A stretch of DNA of 64,000 nucleotides from JAXMAO01 sp046350375 (lineage in GTDB: Bacteria > Planctomycetota > Phycisphaerae > UBA1845 > UTPLA1). The DNA lies in NCBI GenBank assembly GCA_046350375.1, contig JAXMAO010000002.1:372001-436000 (forward strand). Reading direction: 5' to 3'. Both the position numbers and the translations under genes were made by a program. The notes beneath the pieces were generated by a model. That model saw only the letters and a program-made list of their open reading frames with translations, was not told where the DNA came from and did not search any database. Below, in pieces: positions 8,705 to 16,737 of this stretch; positions within the stretch are counted from its first letter, which is position 1, and every line of letters begins with the position of its first letter.

Positions 8705-8983
8705 TCAGGTCACGCAGACGACCTCGCGGACCTCGGGCACGGCCGCCTTCAGGTTGCGCTCGACGCCGAACTTCAGCGTCTCCGACGCCGACGGGCAACC
8801 GACGCACGAGCCGGTCAGGCGGACGCGCACCACGCCGGCCGCTGTCACGTCGACGAGCTGGATGTCGCCGCCGTCGCGCTGCACACCGGGCCGGATGCGC
8901 GCCAGCTCGGCGCTGATGCGGGCGACCAGGTCGCCGTCCGCCTCTTCGCCGATTGTCCGCGTGCGTCCTGCGCGCTGCGCCAC
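8705..8983 (-). CDS. NifU C-terminal domain protein (Fe-S cluster carrier)
   Basis: A 92-residue stand-alone Nfu domain that carries and delivers Fe-S clusters in the cytoplasm. The family signature is complete: IRPGVQRDGGDIQLVDV (residues 30-46) and the cluster-binding CxxC as SCVGCPSA (Cys60, Cys63). The length matches single-domain Nfu proteins of other bacteria. It is a short separate transcription unit bounded downstream by the terminator at 8635-8667. Confidence 0.93.
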   Translation of the reverse strand: MAQRAGRTRTIGEEADGDLVARISAELARIRPGVQRDGGDIQLVDVTAAGVVRVRLTGSCVGCPSASETLKFGVERNLKAAVPEVREVVCVT

Positions 8984-9140
8984 GCTGCATCCTCCACTAC
9001 CATCTTAGCCAACGCGGCCGCGGCGGAGCAATCGCCAGCGCCGCTGGACGCCGCGCCAGTCCGGCCGCTACACTGCCGCCCACTCGCCGGCCAACGCGGC
9101 GGCGACCATCCTCGCGCTGACCCTCGCCCGGGAGAAGAAG

Positions 9141-10169
9141 ATGAAAGCGTGCCTGCATTCGACGATGCGCCTGCTGCGCGTCATTCCACTGTTCGGGCTG
9201 TTGTCGAGCCTGTCGTGCGGTCTGTTCGGCGGCGGCGGCCCCAGTTCGACGATGTTCGTGGTGAACAACAACTTCAGCGTCACCAGCTATTCGCCCGCCA
9301 ATGAAAATGGCGAAGTCGCCCCCGACACCGAGCTGCCCGCCGGCGGCAGTACCGACATCTTCCAGCCGCGGGCCATTCTCATTTCGCCCAGCCAGGAACT
9401 CTTCGTCGGTCGGGCCAATGGCGGCATCACCATCCACGAAAACGCCCTGACCGCCACCGGCAACACGCACGCCGACCGCATCATCGAGGGCCCGGCCACC
9501 AAGCTCGACTCGCCGATCGCCTTCGCCTATGACGCGACGCACGACCGGCTGTATGTCGGCAACACGTCGGCCGACGACGGCATCCTGCGCTTCGACGACG
9601 TTTCAGACCCCACGTTCGACGGAAATCTCGCGCCGGACGAGGAATTCAACCCGCCCGACCGCGCCCCCAGCGACGTCGCCCCGATGACCATCAGCGACAT
9701 GGAGCTCGACGACAACGACCGCCTTTACGTCGCCGACTCGTCCGGCCTGTTCGTGAACAGCAGCCGCATCCTGGTGTTCACCAGCGCCGGCACGCGCAGC
9801 GGCGAAGTCGCGCCCAGCCGCACCATTACCTGCACCGCGTGGGATGTCATCGAGGATTTCGCGCTCGGAAACGACGGGCGACTCTACGTCCTCGATGGCA
9901 GCAACCACATCTTCATCTTCGACAACGCCTCGACGCTCAACAACGCCGTCACCCCCAGCCGCACCGCCACCATCAGCGGCGTCGGCGTGGCACTGCGTGG
10001 CATTACCTTCGACTCCACCGGCCGGGCCTACGTCGCCGATGGCGGCAACAGCGAGATTCACACCTTCACCAGCCTCGGCACGACCAGCGGCACGGCCACG
10101 CCTGCCACCACGCTCAGCGGGGCCGATACGCGGCTCTTTTCGCCGCGGCACATGTCGATTCTGGAGTAG
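9141..10169 (+). CDS. NHL/beta-propeller-like exported lipoprotein
   Basis: A 342-residue protein with a signal peptide and a cysteine (about residue 26) at a lipobox-like LSSLSC, so probably a lipoprotein outside the inner membrane. The mature part is a series of about 50-60 residue repeats with LYVADSSG / LYVLDGSN / AYVADGGNSEIHTF signatures, characteristic of NHL or streptogramin-lyase-like propellers. Between them recur blocks such as NGEVAPDTEL and GTATPATTLSGADT. GGGAGAAGAAG precedes the ATG. Function unknown; such propellers usually bind ligands or surfaces. Confidence 0.75.
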   Translation: MKACLHSTMRLLRVIPLFGLLSSLSCGLFGGGGPSSTMFVVNNNFSVTSYSPANENGEVAPDTELPAGGSTDIFQPRAILISPSQELFVGRANGGITIHENALTATGNTHADRIIEGPATKLDSPIAFAYDATHDRLYVGNTSADDGILRFDDVSDPTFDGNLAPDEEFNPPDRAPSDVAPMTISDMELDDNDRLYVADSSGLFVNSSRILVFTSAGTRSGEVAPSRTITCTAWDVIEDFALGNDGRLYVLDGSNHIFIFDNASTLNNAVTPSRTATISGVGVALRGITFDSTGRAYVADGGNSEIHTFTSLGTTSGTATPATTLSGADTRLFSPRHMSILE

Positions 10170-10275
10170 TCCGGGCTTCCGCCGCGCCGGTGAACGATGC
10201 GGGCCGGCGCGGCGCACAGCACCGCCGACGCCGCGCGTCCTTCGCGCCCGTTCGCGCCGCAGGTACGCTTCGGCT

Positions 10276-11343
10276 GTGGCCAAGCGCGCGACCTATTCCC
10301 AGGCCGGAGTGGACATCGAGGCCGGCGACCGCGCCGTCGAGCGGCTCTCGGCCCGTGCGGCCGGATATCCCGGTCCGCGCGACGTCTTCGGACACTTCGG
10401 GCGGATGGCGAGCAACGACCGACTTCGCCGAAAAGCTTTTCGCCCGCAACTACCGCGAGCCGCTGCTGGTCGCCTGCACCGACGGCGTCGGCAGCAAGCT
10501 GCTGCTGGCGATCGAGGCCGCCGGCCAGCCCGGCGCCATCCGCTCGATCGGCATCGACCTGGTGGCGATGAGCGTCAACGGCCTGCTCCTGCAGGGCCGA
10601 GCCGCTCTTCTTCCTCGACTACGTCGCGGCATCGCATCGACCCCGAGCAGGTCGCCGAGATCGTCGCCGGCATCGCCGACGGCTGCGAGCTGGCCGGCTG
10701 CGCCCTGATCGGCGGCGAAACCGCCGAGCTGCCCGAGCTGTACGCCCCGGGACACTTCGACCTGGCGGGCTTCACCGTCGGCGGCGTGGTCGAGCGGCGG
10801 CGGCTGATCGACGGGAAGCGCATCGAGCCGGGCGACGCGCTGGTGCTCGGCAGCGTCGAGCGGCGTTCCTCGAACGGCTATGCCCTGGCCCGCCACCTGG
10901 CGCAGAAGCAGCGGCGGCTGGGGCTGCGTGATCAGCCGCGCGGACTCGACGGCTCGATCGGCGAGGTGCTGCTCCGCCCGACGCGCATCTACGAACGCAG
11001 CGTGCGGCGCGTGCTCGCGAACTATCGCCGCAAGCGCGTCATCAAGGCGATGGCCCACATCACGGGGGGCGGCCTGCCCGGCAATCTGCCGCGCGTGCTG
11101 CCGGCCGACTGCGACATCGTGCTGCGCAAGGGCAGTTGGCCGATGCTGCCGGTCTTCGAGTGGATCGCCAGCATGGGCGTCGCCGAGGCGGAGATGTATC
11201 GCGTCTTCAACATGGGCATCGGCTACGTGCTGGTAGTCGCGCCGAGCTTTGCCCGGGCCATCAGCACGACGCTGCGCCGCGCGGGCGAGGCCGTCTACAC
11301 GATCGGCGCCATCCGCCGCGGGACGGGGCGGTTGCGTGAGTGA
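10276..11343 (+). pseudogene. purM: Phosphoribosylformylglycinamidine cyclo-ligase (AIR synthetase), frame-disrupted at three sites
   Basis: PurM closes the imidazole ring in purine synthesis. Conserved segments are spread over all three frames: the N-terminus (GTG 10276) to about 10419, then FAEKLFARNYREPLLVACTD with GVGSKLLLA to 10597, then EPLFFLDYVA to 10628, then HRIDPEQVAEIVAGIADGC through to the stop at 11341. Each change needs the reader to skip one base (at 10420, 10598 and 10629), meaning one extra or two missing bases each; the three together restore frame. The remainder, with GGETAELPELY and HITGGGLPGNLPRVLP, is intact to the normal C-terminus. Strong conservation around each break suggests sequence errors rather than decay, but a true pseudogene cannot be excluded. 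Confidence 0.85.
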
Positions 11344-11467
11344 GCCGGCGACTACGGCCGGGGCGAGCTTCTCGTGAAGTCGAATCTGCGGCTCGGTTTC
11401 CACGTACGGCAGCGGCGGCCGACGTAGAGCGGGCGGAGCTGCGGCCGATTCTCGAGGTCGGCGAGCT

Positions 11468-11612
11468 TCAGGTTCTCGAAGACGAAATTCGCGAACTGCC
11501 GATCACGCGATCACCGCTCCGGGCGGCGGCGATCCGGTCGTACAGGCTGAGGCATACTGGCAGTACGACGTGGTCGAGAGAAAAATCCAGATAGACGTGC
11601 GACGTGACCAGC
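11468..11612 (-). other. Displaced C-terminal coding segment of the neighbouring membrane transferase
   Basis: If the frame of the gene at 11511-12914 is shifted by one base at about 11612, the product continues as LVTSHVYLDFSLDHVVLP and on to CLSLYDRIAAARSGD. This is far more protein-like than the Arg/Pro-rich tail in the original frame. A further shift near 11500 would give QFANFVFENLKLADLENRP. One or more indels near the 3' end are inferred. Confidence 0.5.
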
Positions 11613-12914
11613 GGGCCGATCGCGATAGCCGTGCGCGTCCAGCCAGTTCCCGGCGTCGATTACCTGATCCACCGGGCTGCAAACGCAGCGGGTGAATCTG
11701 CCAGCCGACCGCGCCGGCCGCCGCCGGCGCCGAAGCTCGCCACTGCCAATGCCAGCACGGCGCGGCGCGCCCAGCAGCGCCGCAACCGACAACAGCACCG
11801 CCCCGGCGGAGACGCGCACCAGCCACTTGCCGATGTGGACCGGCAGGACATAGATCGGCGGCTCGGGCAGATGGAGCTGGCGCTCCATCGCCACCCACAG
11901 CAGCAGCGTCGCGACCCCCAGCGCCCCCAGCGCCGCGCGGCGGGCCCGGCCGCGCTCGCGCAGATCGGCCCACAGCGCCGTCGCCGCGACCGCGATGACC
12001 GGGGACATTGGCACGAGCTGCCGCGGATAGATCCGCCCGGCGATGTAGAGGCCGAAGAACCGCACCACCCCCTGTGACACGATGAACAGCGCCAGGATCG
12101 CCGCCAGCGGCCACGCGCGGCGCGACCGCGCCAGCGGCGCCAAGCCAGCCAGGCCGAGCATTGCGACCGCCGGGCCGTGCGACTCCAGCAGGCGCGAGAA
12201 GAGCGTCAGCGCGCCGCTGACCTCGGGATGGCTGATCGGCCGCGGATTCAGGTAGGTCGCGAATGAGCGCGGCATGCCCGACAGGGTCTGCGCGACGATG
12301 ACCACCAGCGGCGCCCAGATGATCGGCCAGAGCCGCCACACGCGGGCGCGCTGCGAGAGAGCCCAGCCGATCCAGATCGGCACAAGGATGATCGACTCGC
12401 TCCGCGCCGTCAGCAGCAGCGACAGCACCGCGGCCGACGCCGTCCAGCGACCGCGCAGCGCCAGCAGCACCGCCGCCGCCAGGTAGAACGCCGCGACCGT
12501 TTCGCTCAGCGTCGTCAGCGAGAGGATGAAGACCAGCGGCTGCACCCAGGTCGCCAGCGCCGCCAGCCAGGCCGAGCCGATCCGCAGTTCGCGGGCGATT
12601 GAGAACGCCAGCCAGCCGGTCGCGCCGGTCAGCAGCGCCGACAGGGCGCGGGCGGCGTGCCAGCCGAACCGCGCGGGCAGGACGTAGAGAATCATGAAGC
12701 CCGGATGGGCCCAGTCGCCCAGCAGGTGACGCGGGTCACTCCACGCCCAGCGCGCCACGAGGTAGCGCGTCACGTCGTCAAACTGGTGGCACCCCGCCGA
12801 CACGAAGCCCAGCGCCAGCGAGACCACGGTCCCGATCACCACCACCGTGGCCGCGGCGGCGGCCCCGTCCGGCTGTCCGCGATCGGCCGACAGTGGGAGG
12901 CGCAGCGAGTCCAT
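11511..12914 (-). CDS. Polytopic membrane glycosyltransferase-like protein (GT39/GT-C type), probable 3' frameshift
   Basis: A 467-residue protein in its present frame, with 9-11 transmembrane segments and the GT-C layout of polyprenyl-phosphate-sugar or mannosyl transferases. An early luminal acidic motif (HQFDDVTRYL, about residue 45) corresponds to the catalytic Asp loop. AHPGFMILYVLPARFGWHAARALSALLT and YIAGRIYPRQLVPMSP are typical downstream signatures. After DAHGYRDRP the frame turns into low-complexity Arg/Pro residues while conserved-looking sequence continues in the next frame (see 11468-11612). The start is the ATG at 12914; its ribosome site is weak. It is tail-to-tail with purM, which is also frame-disrupted. 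Confidence 0.75.
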   Translation of the reverse strand: MDSLRLPLSADRGQPDGAAAAATVVVIGTVVSLALGFVSAGCHQFDDVTRYLVARWAWSDPRHLLGDWAHPGFMILYVLPARFGWHAARALSALLTGATGWLAFSIARELRIGSAWLAALATWVQPLVFILSLTTLSETVAAFYLAAAVLLALRGRWTASAAVLSLLLTARSESIILVPIWIGWALSQRARVWRLWPIIWAPLVVIVAQTLSGMPRSFATYLNPRPISHPEVSGALTLFSRLLESHGPAVAMLGLAGLAPLARSRRAWPLAAILALFIVSQGVVRFFGLYIAGRIYPRQLVPMSPVIAVAATALWADLRERGRARRAALGALGVATLLLWVAMERQLHLPEPPIYVLPVHIGKWLVRVSAGAVLLSVAALLGAPRRAGIGSGELRRRRRPARSAGRFTRCVCSPVDQVIDAGNWLDAHGYRDRPAGHVARLSGFFSRPRRTASMPQPVRPDRRRPER

Positions 12915-13033
12915 CCGGGTTCCAAAGCGTCCGAGCGACCGGTCCGCACCGCCATGATACTGCCCCCGATGCAGCCGCGACGTGGCCCGCGAGCGATTGG
13001 CAATCGACCGGCCGGCGCGCGACACTGTCGCCC

Positions 13034-13924
13034 ATGGGCGTGATTGACTCGATCGAGGCGCTGCCGCGCGATCTGCTGGCGAGCTGCCGGGCCATGTCCG
13101 CGCCGGGCCGCGTGCTGATGTGCCCGCCGGACTGGTTCGACGTGATCGACGTCAAAAACCCGCACATGCAGAACCAGGTTGGACACGTCGACCGGGCGGC
13201 GGCGCGGGCCCAGTGGGAGGCGCTCCGCGCGACCTTCGCCGACTGCGGGGCACAGGTGTACACCCTGCCGCCCGTGCCCGAGTGCGAAGACATGGTCTTC
13301 TGCGCCAACCAGACCTTTGTCGGGCTCGACGCCGCCGGCGCGCCGCTGTGCGTGCCGAGCCGGATGAAGCACGCCTCGCGCCGCCGCGAGGTGCCGGCGT
13401 TCGAGCGCTGGTTTGCGCAGGCCGGCTATCGCATCGCGCCGCTGACGGCGCCGGGCGGTTTCGAGGGCGGCGGCGACGCGCTGTGGCATCCGCGCCGCGG
13501 GCTGATCTGGGGCGGCTACGGCCACCGCACCGAGCCGCAGATCTACAACGAGCTGGCGGCGCTGTTCGACGTGCCGGTCGTGCGGCTGCGGCTCTGCTCC
13601 GACCGGTTCTACCACCTCGATACGTGTCTCTGCGCGCTCGACGAGCGGACGGCGCTGGTGCACGCGGCGTCGTTCGAGCCGCGCGGACTGGAGCTCATCC
13701 GCGCCCTGTTCAGCGACGTGATCGAGTGTCCGGCCGACGAGGCCGAGACCGGTATGGCATGCAACGCGGCCGCAATCGGCGAGCGGAGCGTTGTCCTGCA
13801 GCGCGGGAACCCCCGCACCGTCGCGGCCCTGCGCCAGCGCGGCTTCGATGCGCGCGAAGTCGAGACGGGCGAGTATCTCCGCTCCGGCGGCAGCGTCTTC
13901 TGCATGAAGATGATGTGGCACTGA
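13034..13924 (+). CDS. Amidinotransferase-fold hydrolase (dimethylarginine dimethylaminohydrolase / arginine deiminase-like)
   Basis: A 296-residue member of the guanidino-group modifying superfamily. It has the typical NPHMQNQVGHVD segment near the N-terminus, CEDMVFCANQTFVG, the catalytic-type histidine H194 in FYHLDTCLCAL, and a C-terminal nucleophile cysteine C290 in GGSVFCMKMMWH. Such enzymes hydrolyse methylated arginines or related guanidines; close relatives are annotated as DDAH or as ornithine/arginine-metabolism hydrolases. The ATG at 13034 was taken; an internal start (MSAPGRVLMCPPDWFDV) would remove 20 residues and is also plausible. The exact substrate is not readable. Confidence 0.85.
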   Translation: MGVIDSIEALPRDLLASCRAMSAPGRVLMCPPDWFDVIDVKNPHMQNQVGHVDRAAARAQWEALRATFADCGAQVYTLPPVPECEDMVFCANQTFVGLDAAGAPLCVPSRMKHASRRREVPAFERWFAQAGYRIAPLTAPGGFEGGGDALWHPRRGLIWGGYGHRTEPQIYNELAALFDVPVVRLRLCSDRFYHLDTCLCALDERTALVHAASFEPRGLELIRALFSDVIECPADEAETGMACNAAAIGERSVVLQRGNPRTVAALRQRGFDAREVETGEYLRSGGSVFCMKMMWH

Positions 13925-14127
13925 GCGGCGGGCCGCCGCCGGCGGGCACGTGCCGTCCGCCGCGAAACCGGTGAACGCCCGAAAACACCCCGTCCGAGAC
14001 CGGCCCAACAGGCTTCGGATCGTCGATTGTTCAGATTTCGCTAGGCACGCAAGACAGACTCTCAGATGTCCGATTCAGGTCGGGCGCCTCGTCGAGCCCG
14101 GGGCCGGTCCGCCTGGATGGGAAAGAC

Positions 14128-14664
14128 ATGCCGAATCCCAAGATTGGAAGACCGATGCGCGGCATCCGGCTCACCCGGGACGAGTTTGTCCGGCTGCTGG
14201 AGATCATCGAGCAGCGCGGCGGCAAGCAGTCCGGCGCCAACCGGGCCAAGCGCCATCACGCGCGCGAGCGGTGCTTTCGGTCGGTCGCGCTGGTGCAGAT
14301 TCACAAGAACGGCCCGGTGTCCCAAATCGCCCTGCCGGTCAGCGACGTGAGCGCCGGTGGCGTGGGGCTGCTGCACCGCGCCATGATGCACCTGGGCACG
14401 CGCTGCACACTGTACATCCTGCTCGACAATGGCACCCGCTTTCAGGCCACCGGCGCGGTCGTCCGCTGCGAGCACGTCGAGGGACTGGTCCACGAGATCG
14501 GCATCCAGTTCGACCAGCCGGTCGAAGAATTGTCGCGCCGCGGCGCGGCGCCCAGCGGCGACGCAGCCGCGCCGACGGAGTCGGCTAGGTCGCCTTTCGG
14601 GGATGCGGCGCCGGTTCCGCCGCCGGCAAGCTCACCTGGCCACTCGAAACCAGCACCTGCATGA
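14128..14664 (+). CDS. PilZ domain protein
   Basis: A 178-residue cytoplasmic protein. After a helical N-terminus (about 1-40) comes a PilZ domain, a cyclic-di-GMP receptor module. The arginine motif is AKRHHARERCF (about 46-56) and the second motif DVSAGGVGL (about 76-84), matching RxxxR and D/NxSxxG. The last 40 residues are Pro/Ala-rich and disordered and overlap the end of the convergent SPFH gene by 80 bp. It could act downstream of the GGDEF/HD-GYP protein at 26923, but no link beyond the shared messenger is visible. Confidence 0.85.
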   Translation: MPNPKIGRPMRGIRLTRDEFVRLLEIIEQRGGKQSGANRAKRHHARERCFRSVALVQIHKNGPVSQIALPVSDVSAGGVGLLHRAMMHLGTRCTLYILLDNGTRFQATGAVVRCEHVEGLVHEIGIQFDQPVEELSRRGAAPSGDAAAPTESARSPFGDAAPVPPPASSPGHSKPAPA

Positions 14665-15526
14665 TCTGATCGGCCACCTGGTTCATGCCCGCCGGGGTAT
14701 AGGGCACCATGATGACGGTTGCCTTGCCGTGCGCGCCGATCGACGTCACGGTGTCGTAGTGCTGCGTGAGCAGCACCATCTTGCCGGCCTCCTCGGGCGA
14801 GATGCCGGCCGCCGAGCAGGCTGCGACCGATTCCTTCAGTCCGTTTGCGATCGCCAGCCGCTGCCGGGCGATGCCGACGCCTTGCAGCTCCTTGGCGCGG
14901 GCCTCGGCCTCGGCTTCGGCGATCACGCGGATTTTCTTGGCCTCGGCCTCGTTGCGGGCCGCCTCGCGCAGCCGCGCGCTGGCGTTGACCTTGTTCATGG
15001 CCTCCTTCACCACCGGGTCGGGCTGGATGTCGTTCACCAGCGCCTGGAGAATGGTGTAGCCGAACTTCTGCATGGTGCCGTCCAGCCGATCCTTCACCGC
15101 CAGCGCGATTTTTTCCTTTTCGCTGAAGACGTTGTCCACCAGCATCTCGGGCACCAGCGCCCGCACGGTGTCGAACACGAACGAGCTGATCTGCTGGTTC
15201 GGGTTGGTCAGCCGATAGAAGCTCGCCTTGACCGCCTCGTATTCCTCCTCGACGAAGAACTGCACGGCGATCAGCAGGTCGACGAAGACGTCGTCCTTGG
15301 TCTTGCTCTCGACCTTGATCTCCAGCTCGCGGACGCGATGCGTGACGCGGCCCGACACGCGATCGACGACCGGCACGCGGAAGTGCAGCCCCGGTCCGAC
15401 GACGCTGTGGAACCGTCCGAACCGCTCGATGATGGCGTGCGTCTGCTGCTCCACCGTGAACACCCCCGACATCAGCAGCGACGCAAGGATCACCACCAAG
15501 CCCACGAGCATCACAAAGGGAACCAT
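14585..15526 (-). CDS. SPFH/band 7 (stomatin/prohibitin-like) membrane protein
   Basis: A 313-residue protein with one N-terminal membrane helix (about 3-24) followed by a band 7/SPFH domain: QQTHAIIERFGRFHSVVGPGLHFRVPVVD, KTKDDVFVDL and VRALVPEML. A charged coiled-coil follows, rich in AEAEAEARAKELQ. These proteins oligomerise on membranes and organise microdomains or protease partners. The C-terminal Pro-rich tail overlaps the PilZ gene on the other strand. The next gene upstream on the same strand is the zinc-ribbon protein, 31 bp away, probably one operon. Confidence 0.92.
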   Translation of the reverse strand: MVPFVMLVGLVVILASLLMSGVFTVEQQTHAIIERFGRFHSVVGPGLHFRVPVVDRVSGRVTHRVRELEIKVESKTKDDVFVDLLIAVQFFVEEEYEAVKASFYRLTNPNQQISSFVFDTVRALVPEMLVDNVFSEKEKIALAVKDRLDGTMQKFGYTILQALVNDIQPDPVVKEAMNKVNASARLREAARNEAEAKKIRVIAEAEAEARAKELQGVGIARQRLAIANGLKESVAACSAAGISPEEAGKMVLLTQHYDTVTSIGAHGKATVIMVPYTPAGMNQVADQIMQVLVSSGQVSLPAAEPAPHPRKAT

Positions 15527-15557
15527 GACGCGATCCTTTCTTCCGCCGCGCGGCGGA

Positions 15558-16010
15558 CTACGCCTCGTCCTTCGCCGACCGCGCCGACTCGAGCGCGACG
15601 CTCAGCCGGCAGGTCGGCGCTGAAATCTCGTACGACGCCACTTCGAGCGTGGCGCTGGCGCCGCGCGCCAGCTCCGCCTGCTCGCGCCGCGCCGCAAACA
15701 GCACCCGCCCGGAATCGTCGTGCCCGCGAATCTGAAACGCCAGCTCGCGCAGGTCTCCGCCGGCGTTGAAGATCGTCAGCTTCGCCGACTCGGTGTCCAG
15801 CAGCCGCGGCCCGCCCCAGGCCGATTCGTCGATCACGTACAGATCGGCCGCGCCCACCACGCGCCGCGCCCCCGGCGGCGGCGGCAGCGGTCGCGGGTGC
15901 GGACGGGTGGCGCCGATCGCCGGACCGCCGGTGATGGCCGCGCCGCAGCGCGGACAGAACGCCGCTTCGCGCGCCACGCGCTGCATGCAGGCTGGACAGG
16001 CTCGCTCCAC
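15558..16010 (-). CDS. Zinc-ribbon protein of unknown function
   Basis: A 150-residue protein starting at a GTG with GAGGGA about nine bases upstream. It opens with a double CxxC zinc ribbon (Cys5, 8, 19, 22: CPAC...CPRCG), then a Pro-rich linker, then a beta-rich domain (DLYVIDESAWGGPRLLDTES...ICR-like strands) of unknown family. Its position 31 bp upstream of the SPFH gene suggests co-transcription. The domain order recalls small regulators or chaperones that present a zinc ribbon, but no function is claimed. Confidence 0.7.
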   Translation of the reverse strand: MERACPACMQRVAREAAFCPRCGAAITGGPAIGATRPHPRPLPPPPGARRVVGAADLYVIDESAWGGPRLLDTESAKLTIFNAGGDLRELAFQIRGHDDSGRVLFAARREQAELARGASATLEVASYEISAPTCRLSVALESARSAKDEA

Positions 16011-16143
16011 GGGCTCAATCCCTCGGCGGCGCACCCGGCGCCGCACCGCAGAGAATACGTTACCGGCCGGGAATTCGGCCACTATATTCAGAGTTGTAGC
16101 TTGTAACCGTCCGATTTGCCGGGCGGGCTTGTTTGGCCTTGGG

Positions 16144-16737
16144 ATGCAAATGGTTATGACGCGTCTTGTTTCGATCGTGTTTATTCTCGGCGCTGCGATT
16201 GCCGCGGGCTGCACGCCGGCGCCGGGGCCGAGCAGTTCGGCCACCGTCACGCCGCCCGTCGCGGCGGCCGCGCGCCCCGCGCCCGAGATTCATTCCGTGG
16301 AGAAAACTTCGATGAAGTCGCCCAGCGATTCCTCCGGCCCGTCCGACGCAATGCCGAAAAGCGATGCCGACTGGCGCGCCAGGCTCACGCCCGAGCAGTT
16401 TCACGTCACGCGCGAGAAAGGCACCGAGCGCCCCTTCACCGGCAAGTACTGGAACCTCAAGGACACCGGCACCTACCGCTGCGTCTGCTGCGGCGCCGAG
16501 CTGTTCGACTCCGGCTCGAAGTTCGACTCTGGCTGCGGCTGGCCGAGCTTCTCGGCCAAGAAGAACGCCGCACCGATCGCCGAGCACGAAGACCGCAGCC
16601 ACGGCATGGTCCGCACCGAGGTCACCTGCAGCAAGTGCGGCGCGCACCTCGGTCACGTCTTCGACGACGGGCCCGCGCCCACCGGGCTGCGCTACTGCAT
16701 CAATTCCGCGTCGCTCGACTTTCAATCAAAGAAGTGA
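16144..16737 (+). CDS. msrB: Peptide-methionine (R)-S-oxide reductase, lipoprotein form
   Basis: Reduces methionine-R-sulfoxide in proteins. Residues 1-23 form a lipoprotein signal peptide ending at IAAGC (Cys23), so the enzyme is exported and membrane-anchored rather than cytosolic. After a Pro/Ala/Ser linker the MsrB domain runs from about 75 to 197: LTPEQFHVTREKGTERPF, the zinc cysteines in CVCCGAELF and CSKCGAHLGH, GCGWPSF, and the catalytic cysteine in GLRYCINSASLDF. Three in-frame ATGs (16144, 16150, 16156) all give a workable signal peptide. The 3' end overlaps the convergent transferase gene by 38 bp. Confidence 0.92.
   Translation: MQMVMTRLVSIVFILGAAIAAGCTPAPGPSSSATVTPPVAAAARPAPEIHSVEKTSMKSPSDSSGPSDAMPKSDADWRARLTPEQFHVTREKGTERPFTGKYWNLKDTGTYRCVCCGAELFDSGSKFDSGCGWPSFSAKKNAAPIAEHEDRSHGMVRTEVTCSKCGAHLGHVFDDGPAPTGLRYCINSASLDFQSKK

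Noticed and set aside
10276..10640. Programmed ribosomal frameshifting in purM
   Set aside because: Three separate events in a housekeeping gene, no slippery heptamer or stimulatory structure evident, and similar breaks in unrelated genes make sequence error much more likely.
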